From Bacillota bacterium (lineage in GTDB: Bacteria; Bacillota_E; JAJZYS01; JAJYTV01): a DNA stretch of 8,859 bases. Location of the stretch: assembly GCA_021845645.1 (NCBI GenBank), contig JAJZVM010000168.1, positions 1 through 8,859 on the forward strand, in the 5' to 3' direction. The notes beneath the pieces were generated by a model. That model had not been told where the DNA came from and made no database searches. It worked only from the letters and a program-made list of their open reading frames with translations. This document shows positions 5,373 to 8,859 of this stretch, one piece after another (the stretch's first letter is position 1; every line of letters starts with the position of its first letter). The position numbers and the translations under genes are program-made.

Positions 5373-6272
5373 CTACAAGCTTGCGTCCAGACGGTCCGCA
5401 GCCCTGGGGCGCTGGCCACCACCGCCACGCACCACGAGGGCGACACTCGAGAGGATGACAACGAGGCCGATCAACATGCGCCAGGAAACCGCCTCGTGCA
5501 GAAAGAGGGCACCCCACACGACGGCGAATGGTGGAACGAGAAAGGTCACCGTCAGCGTGCGCACCGCTCCCACGCTGTGGATCAAGGCAAAATAGAGCAG
5601 GTAGGCCGCAGCCGTGCAGACGACGGCCAGCATGAGAAGCGCGAAGACGACCGTCTCCGACGGTGCCCGCTGAGGCATGAAGAAGAGGCTCAGCGGCAGC
5701 AGGACAAAGGTCGCCCCGAGCTGCTGGCCGATGGCCATGTCGAGGGGTTTCTCGCCCTTGAAGTAACGGCCCGAGAAGACGCCGGCCACACCGTACGCGA
5801 GGGCGGCGAGCAAGGAGCAGCCGACCGGTAGCCAGACGGCCGCGATCCCGCTGCTCGCGTCCCCCATGAGGATACCGACGCCGACAATGCCCAGGACGAC
5901 CCCCAGGAGCTTGCCGGGCGTGAAGGCGTCCTTCGCCCAGAGCCATGCCACGAGAGCCGTGAAGAGCGGCGTCGTAGCGTTCAAGATGGCCGCCAGGCCG
6001 GAATCGAGGCGCAACTCCGCCACCGCGATCAAGGTGAAGGGGATCGCGGCGTTGGTCGCGCCGAGTACGAGGTACTGCCACCACTTGTGCCAGATCTTGA
6101 CGCCGTGGCGAATGAAACGGGCAATGAGCAGCAGGGCGAGCGATGCGATCAGCACCCGCAGCTCGATCAGCAGCGCGGGGCTCAGCGCAGGTGCGCCGAT
6201 CTTGATGAAGAGAAATGAACTGCCCCAGATGGCGGCAAGGCCGCCCAGCATTCCGAGGTCTTTGACTTTCAT
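5373..6272 (-). CDS. EamA/DMT-family membrane exporter (299 aa)
   Basis: This is a complete drug/metabolite transporter superfamily protein in the 10-helix, two-EamA-repeat form, usual length about 300. The first repeat opens with IWGSSFLFIKIGAP (15-28) and contains LRLDSGLAAILNATTPLFTA (87-106), the conserved 'A..l....P...al' helix. The second repeat contains GVAGVFSGRYF (161-171) and ends in LVPPFAVVWGALFLHEAVSW (245-264), which carries the family's P....l.g...l.E pattern. The C-terminus is short and basic. I chose the ATG at 6272 because GAGGGA (6284-6279) lies 6 nt upstream; a longer in-frame version from 6338 would add residues antisense to the hairpin region. Such proteins export amino acids, purines or other metabolites, and the substrate cannot be read from sequence. 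Its position after hpt-guaA does not prove a purine substrate, since a hairpin separates them. Confidence 0.88.
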   Translation of the reverse strand: MKVKDLGMLGGLAAIWGSSFLFIKIGAPALSPALLIELRVLIASLALLLIARFIRHGVKIWHKWWQYLVLGATNAAIPFTLIAVAELRLDSGLAAILNATTPLFTALVAWLWAKDAFTPGKLLGVVLGIVGVGILMGDASSGIAAVWLPVGCSLLAALAYGVAGVFSGRYFKGEKPLDMAIGQQLGATFVLLPLSLFFMPQRAPSETVVFALLMLAVVCTAAAYLLYFALIHSVGAVRTLTVTFLVPPFAVVWGALFLHEAVSWRMLIGLVVILSSVALVVRGGGGQRPRAADRLDASL

Positions 6273-6278
6273 CGCTCG

Positions 6279-6284
6279 TCCCTC
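6279..6284 (-). promoter_or_regulatory. Ribosome binding site fixing the transporter start
   Basis: GAGGGA is 6 nt before the ATG at 6272. It supports the shorter of two in-frame starts, which also agrees with where the first membrane helix begins. Confidence 0.6.
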
Positions 6285-6347
6285 AACGCAGGCCCTAGCA
6301 AGGCGGAAGGGCCCGGATGCGCTCCGCGGGCCGCGCACCCGAGCGAT

Positions 6348-6374
6348 GAAGCTCCCGCAAGGTGCGGGAGCTTC
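6348..6374 (-). terminator. Hairpin directly after guaA
   Basis: An 11-bp perfect stem (arms 6348-6358 and 6364-6374) with a 5-nt loop begins 3 nt after the guaA stop codon. The stem is very GC-rich, but the following sequence on the minus strand (ATCGCTCGGG) has no T run. It may therefore act as a weak or factor-assisted terminator, or as a 3'-end stabiliser, rather than a classical intrinsic terminator. Confidence 0.6.
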
Positions 6375-6377
6375 GGT

Positions 6378-7907
6378 TCATTCCCACTCGATCGTGCCGG
6401 GCGGCTTGGATGTGATGTCGTAGAGGACACGGTTCACGCCATCCACCTCGCTGACGATGGCGGACGCGATGCGCTGCAGAAGCTGAGGCTCGAGCTTGGC
6501 CCAATCCGCGGTCATGCCGTCGTCGGAGGTGACGGCGCGCACGACCACCGCTTCACCATAGGTGCGATGGTCACCCATGACCCCGACCGTGCGCACGCCG
6601 GGCAGGACCGCGAACCATTGCCAGAGGTCCTTCGCGACGCCCGCCGCCTCGACTTCCCGGCGCACGACGAGATCCGCCCGACGCAGTAGCTCGAGACGGT
6701 CCCGCTGCACCTCGCCGACCATGCGGATCGCGAGACCCGGACCAGGGAACGGCTGGCGCTCCACGAGACTCCTCGGCAGGCCAAGTTCCCGGCCGAGCTG
6801 CCGCACCTCGTCCTTGAAGAGCTCCCGCAAGGGCTCGAGCAGCTTGAACCTGAGGTCCTCGGGCAAGCCGCCGACGTTGTGGTGGCTCTTGATCACCGCC
6901 GCCTGGCCTGGACCGCTCTCGACCACGTCCGGATAGAGCGTGCCCTGGACGAGGAAGTCGATCGGACCGAGCTTCTGGGCCTCTTCCTCGAACACGCGGA
7001 TGAAGAGGTTGCCGATGCGCTTGCGCTTCTCCTCCGGATCGACGACGCCCTCGAGCGCCTTGATGAAGCGCTCCTGGGCCCGGACGTGGATAAAGCGGAG
7101 CGGTACCCGCTCGGTGAAGGCGCGCTCCACCTCTTCGGCCTCACCGGCACGCAGGAACCCGTGATCGACGAAGACGGCCGTGAGCCGATCGCCGAGGGCG
7201 CGGTGCACGATGGCGGCCGCGACGGCGGAGTCGACGCCTCCCGAAAGCGCGACGAGCGCCGAGCCGTCCCCGACTTCCGCCTGGATGCGCGGCACCTCGC
7301 GATCGACGAAGGAGCCCATGTCCCAGCCGCCCTTGAGTCCGGCGACGGAGTAGAGAAAATTGCGCAGGATGTCCATGCCGTGCTCGGTGTGCACGACCTC
7401 CGGGTGGAACTGCACAGCGTAGATGCGGCGCTCGGAGTCGCCCATGGCAGCGCACGGGGCGCCGTCGCTCGCGAGCAGCAGCGAAAAGCCGCCGGGGAGA
7501 CTCTCGACGCGATCCCCGTGGCTCATCCAGACGCGCATGTGCTCAGGCAGCCCGGAGACGAGGGGGTCGTCGGAGTTCGTTCGGCGAACCTCGGCCGGAC
7601 CGTATTCCGGCGTGCCCGGGTGGACCTTCCCGCCAAGAGCGTGTGCCAGGTACTGCATGCCATAGCAGATGCCGAGCAGGGGGATGCCCGACGCAAGCAG
7701 GCGATCGTCGAGCCTTGGCGCACCTGGGCGGTAGACGCTGTCGGGCCCTCCGCTCAGGATGATGGCGACGGGCTCCTTCGCCATGACGTCCTCGTAGCGC
7801 GCCGTCGCCGGCACGATCTCCGCATAGACGCCGAGCTCTCGTACCCTGCGTGCGATCAGCTGCGCGTACTGCGCGCCGAAATCGAGGACCAGGACGCGTT
7901 CGGTCAT
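6378..7907 (-). CDS. guaA: GMP synthase (glutamine-hydrolysing)
   Basis: This cytosolic enzyme converts XMP to GMP using ATP and glutamine, the last step of guanine nucleotide synthesis. The 509 residues match the usual length of about 510-525. The N-terminal class I glutamine amidotransferase domain carries LSGGPDSVY (51-59), the nucleophile Cys81 in GICYGMQ, and the His168/Glu170 pair in QFHPE. The ATP-pyrophosphatase domain has the PP-loop SGGVDS (222-227), followed by VFVDHG (245-250). The dimerisation and XMP-binding C-terminal domain has [12 protein letters not shown] (384-395) and ends in KPPGTIEWE, the conserved tail. All catalytic positions are present. The ATG at 7907 overlaps the hpt stop as ATGA, so translation is probably coupled and the two genes form an operon. 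A hairpin lies 3 nt after the stop. Confidence 0.98.
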   Translation of the reverse strand: MTERVLVLDFGAQYAQLIARRVRELGVYAEIVPATARYEDVMAKEPVAIILSGGPDSVYRPGAPRLDDRLLASGIPLLGICYGMQYLAHALGGKVHPGTPEYGPAEVRRTNSDDPLVSGLPEHMRVWMSHGDRVESLPGGFSLLLASDGAPCAAMGDSERRIYAVQFHPEVVHTEHGMDILRNFLYSVAGLKGGWDMGSFVDREVPRIQAEVGDGSALVALSGGVDSAVAAAIVHRALGDRLTAVFVDHGFLRAGEAEEVERAFTERVPLRFIHVRAQERFIKALEGVVDPEEKRKRIGNLFIRVFEEEAQKLGPIDFLVQGTLYPDVVESGPGQAAVIKSHHNVGGLPEDLRFKLLEPLRELFKDEVRQLGRELGLPRSLVERQPFPGPGLAIRMVGEVQRDRLELLRRADLVVRREVEAAGVAKDLWQWFAVLPGVRTVGVMGDHRTYGEAVVVRAVTSDDGMTADWAKLEPQLLQRIASAIVSEVDGVNRVLYDITSKPPGTIEWE

Positions 7908-8443
7908 GAGATGACAGCCTCGGCGCGCAGGACGAGAAGTTCTGGATGATTGCGGTATCTGCCCGCGTAGTCGAGACCATACCCTACGACAAACGCATCG
8001 GGAATCCGGAAGCCGACGTAATCCACGGGCACCTCGACCTCGCGGCGGTCAACCTTGTCGAGCAGGGTGCAGATCTGGATGGAGCGCGGCTTACGCGCCT
8101 TGAGATTCTGCAAGAGGAAATGGAGCGTCCGCCCCGTATCGATGATGTCCTCCACGATCAGCACGTCCCGCCCCTCGATCGACTCGTCGAGGTCCTTCAG
8201 TACCCTGACGGCACCGGACGAGACCGAACTGTCGCCGTAGGACGAGACAGCCATGAAGTCCATCTCCACCATGCCCTGAATCTCGCGCACCAGGTCGGCC
8301 GCGAAGATCACGGCGCCGCGCAGGATCGAGACGGCAAGCAGCGGCTGGTCGCCGCGCTGGCTCTCGGAGATCTCCGCGCCCAGTTCCTGCACCCGCTTCG
8401 CGATCGCCTCACGCCGCAGCAGAACCCGCTCTACTTCGTCCAT
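7904..8443 (-). CDS. hpt: Hypoxanthine (guanine) phosphoribosyltransferase
   Basis: The enzyme salvages hypoxanthine (and usually guanine) with PRPP to give IMP or GMP in the cytosol. From the ATG at 8443 the product is 179 residues, the normal length of about 180. It shows LRG (41-43, pyrophosphate loop; LKG is more usual), SSYG (67-70, flexible loop), the PRPP-binding [11 protein letters not shown] (97-107), the purine-contacting Lys130 in LLDK, and [19 protein letters not shown] (151-169). The start is ambiguous. 8443 aligns exactly with family N-termini but has a weak SD. An in-frame ATG at 8476 would add 11 residues and follows AAAGGAG, but only 2 nt away, which is unusually close. Its stop overlaps the guaA start as ATGA. 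A structured leader lies upstream. Confidence 0.95.
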   Translation of the reverse strand: MDEVERVLLRREAIAKRVQELGAEISESQRGDQPLLAVSILRGAVIFAADLVREIQGMVEMDFMAVSSYGDSSVSSGAVRVLKDLDESIEGRDVLIVEDIIDTGRTLHFLLQNLKARKPRSIQICTLLDKVDRREVEVPVDYVGFRIPDAFVVGYGLDYAGRYRNHPELLVLRAEAVIS

Positions 8444-8476
8444 GCTCGCCGCACCGGGAGTCCCGGATCGGCCCAT

Positions 8477-8590
8477 CACTCCTTTCGAACGAAAAACAAA
8501 AACACGAGAGCCCCTGCCGCCGGGCGGCAAGTCCCTTTCCTGCAGCGTATCAGCCGACGTAGGGGCTGAAAAGATGCGGCAGGGGGCAAT
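8477..8590 (-). promoter_or_regulatory. Structured hpt leader: terminator-like T tract and competing stems
   Basis: On the minus strand the 3'-side arm 8513-8520 can pair locally with 8524-8531 (8 bp including one G-U, loop 3 nt). Alternatively 8511-8520 can pair perfectly over 10 bp with 8576-8585 across a 55-nt gap. A small 6-bp hairpin (8550-8555 with 8564-8569) sits between. A T-rich run (GTGTTTTTGTTTTT, about 8502-8492 and flanks) follows either stem. The SD AAAGGAG (8488-8482) comes immediately after. This could be the upstream gene's terminator, an attenuator for hpt-guaA, or both. I see no match to the purine, PRPP, ZTP or preQ1 riboswitch consensus. Confidence 0.45.
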
Positions 8591-8859
8591 TCAGCAATTT
8601 TCGTCGCGGAGCGACAGGAGCGCCGCGGCCCTCAGGAGCCCCAGTCGGTCGCGCGTGCCATCCCCTGCGAAGAGTGCCCGTCTCAGGCCCTGAGGCATCG
8701 CCACCATCCGCATCCCGGATATGCCCGGCCCATGACCCGTGACGCTCACGGCAAGCGTCGCGCCAACCCGCCAGTGGCCGTTGGGCGATGGCAAGGCCTC
8801 GGCATCCGCCCGCCAGGCGATCTTGGGCGACGGCTCCCGATCCCAGCCGAGGCGGTGGG
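8591..8859 (-). CDS. C-terminal 88 residues of an unidentified protein (partial, runs off the right edge)
   Basis: The frame is open from the window edge to TGA at 8593-8591, has strong G/C third positions and is on the same strand as hpt. It reads HRLGWDREPSPKIAWRADAE, later WRVGATLAVSVTGHGPGISG and ending GLLRAAALLSLRDENC. In many Bacillota the gene before hpt is tilS, but this tail does not look like the TilS C-terminal domain. The order VSVTGHGPGISGMRMVA, then LFAGDGTRDRLGLLRAA, faintly recalls the end of SpoIID/LytB domains (a 'V...g.SGR...l' strand followed by an 'R..LGLrS' ending), but the match is too weak to name it. An internal TTG at 8794 is not a credible start because coding character continues upstream. 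Confidence 0.6.
   Translation of the reverse strand, partial: HRLGWDREPSPKIAWRADAEALPSPNGHWRVGATLAVSVTGHGPGISGMRMVAMPQGLRRALFAGDGTRDRLGLLRAAALLSLRDENC

Noticed and set aside
5064..5831. 255-codon plus-strand frame near the transporter end
   Set aside because: Highly charged, low-complexity translation that is antisense to the transporter C-terminus and to the glycosyltransferase relic; no domain.
5188..6084. 298-codon minus-strand frame overlapping the transporter
   Set aside because: It is an Arg/Gly-rich shadow of the EamA transporter, which has clear membrane helices and an SD in another frame.
6879..7949. 356-codon plus-strand frame opposite guaA
   Set aside because: It is antisense to a fully conserved GMP synthase; its Asp/Val/Ala-rich composition is typical of antisense frames in GC-rich genes.
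8591..8859. Partial gene upstream of hpt as tilS
   Set aside because: tilS-hpt adjacency is common in Bacillota, but the visible 88 residues do not resemble the TilS C-terminal domain.
1..8859. CRISPR array, tRNA/rRNA genes, transposase or integrase
   Set aside because: No regularly spaced repeats, no tRNA-like cloverleaf or rRNA sequence noticed, and no transposase or integrase motifs in any plausible frame.

Overview
This is a GC-rich bacterial window with strong Shine-Dalgarno (SD) sites, several ATGA gene overlaps and some TTG starts. The hpt-guaA purine-salvage pair and a CgeB/YkvP-like glycosyltransferase fragment (a family common in spore formers) suggest a high-GC Bacillota-type lineage. 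That placement is an inference and is weak.

The window has two contrasting halves. The right half (about 5373-8859, all minus strand) is intact housekeeping sequence. It holds the C-terminal end of an unidentified gene, a structured leader with a terminator-like T tract, hpt (hypoxanthine phosphoribosyltransferase), guaA (GMP synthase, overlapping hpt by ATGA), a hairpin just after guaA, and a complete EamA/DMT-family exporter. Hpt and GuaA both end at GMP, one by salvage from hypoxanthine or guanine and the other by amination of XMP.

The left half (1-5190) is an accessory locus in which intact genes sit among broken ones. At its centre is a divergent pair. On the minus strand is a 634-residue STAND-type ATPase with a C-terminal helix-turn-helix. 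On the plus strand is a 255-residue exported protein whose C-terminus has the tripartite look of an exosortase sorting signal: an LPE motif, a hydrophobic helix and an Arg-rich tail. The ATPase is followed by a compact string of small reading frames. The first is a 102-codon frame with a good SD but an ACG where the start codon should be. The next is a 55-residue membrane protein, and the last a 23-codon frame, each joined to the previous one by ATGA. Further along the same strand is the N-terminal membrane half of an exosortase-like protein (37-690), with its catalytic half missing. Downstream of the exported protein are a well-primed but 29-codon frame, a 16-bp perfect palindrome, an unidentified C-terminal gene piece, and a glycosyltransferase piece lacking both ends.

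My reading is that this was an exosortase/surface-glycan type locus with its own ATPase regulator and a sorted substrate. It has been cut by deletions or rearrangements, or in places by sequencing indels, while the regulator-substrate pair survives. The regulator-substrate link is inferred from position only.
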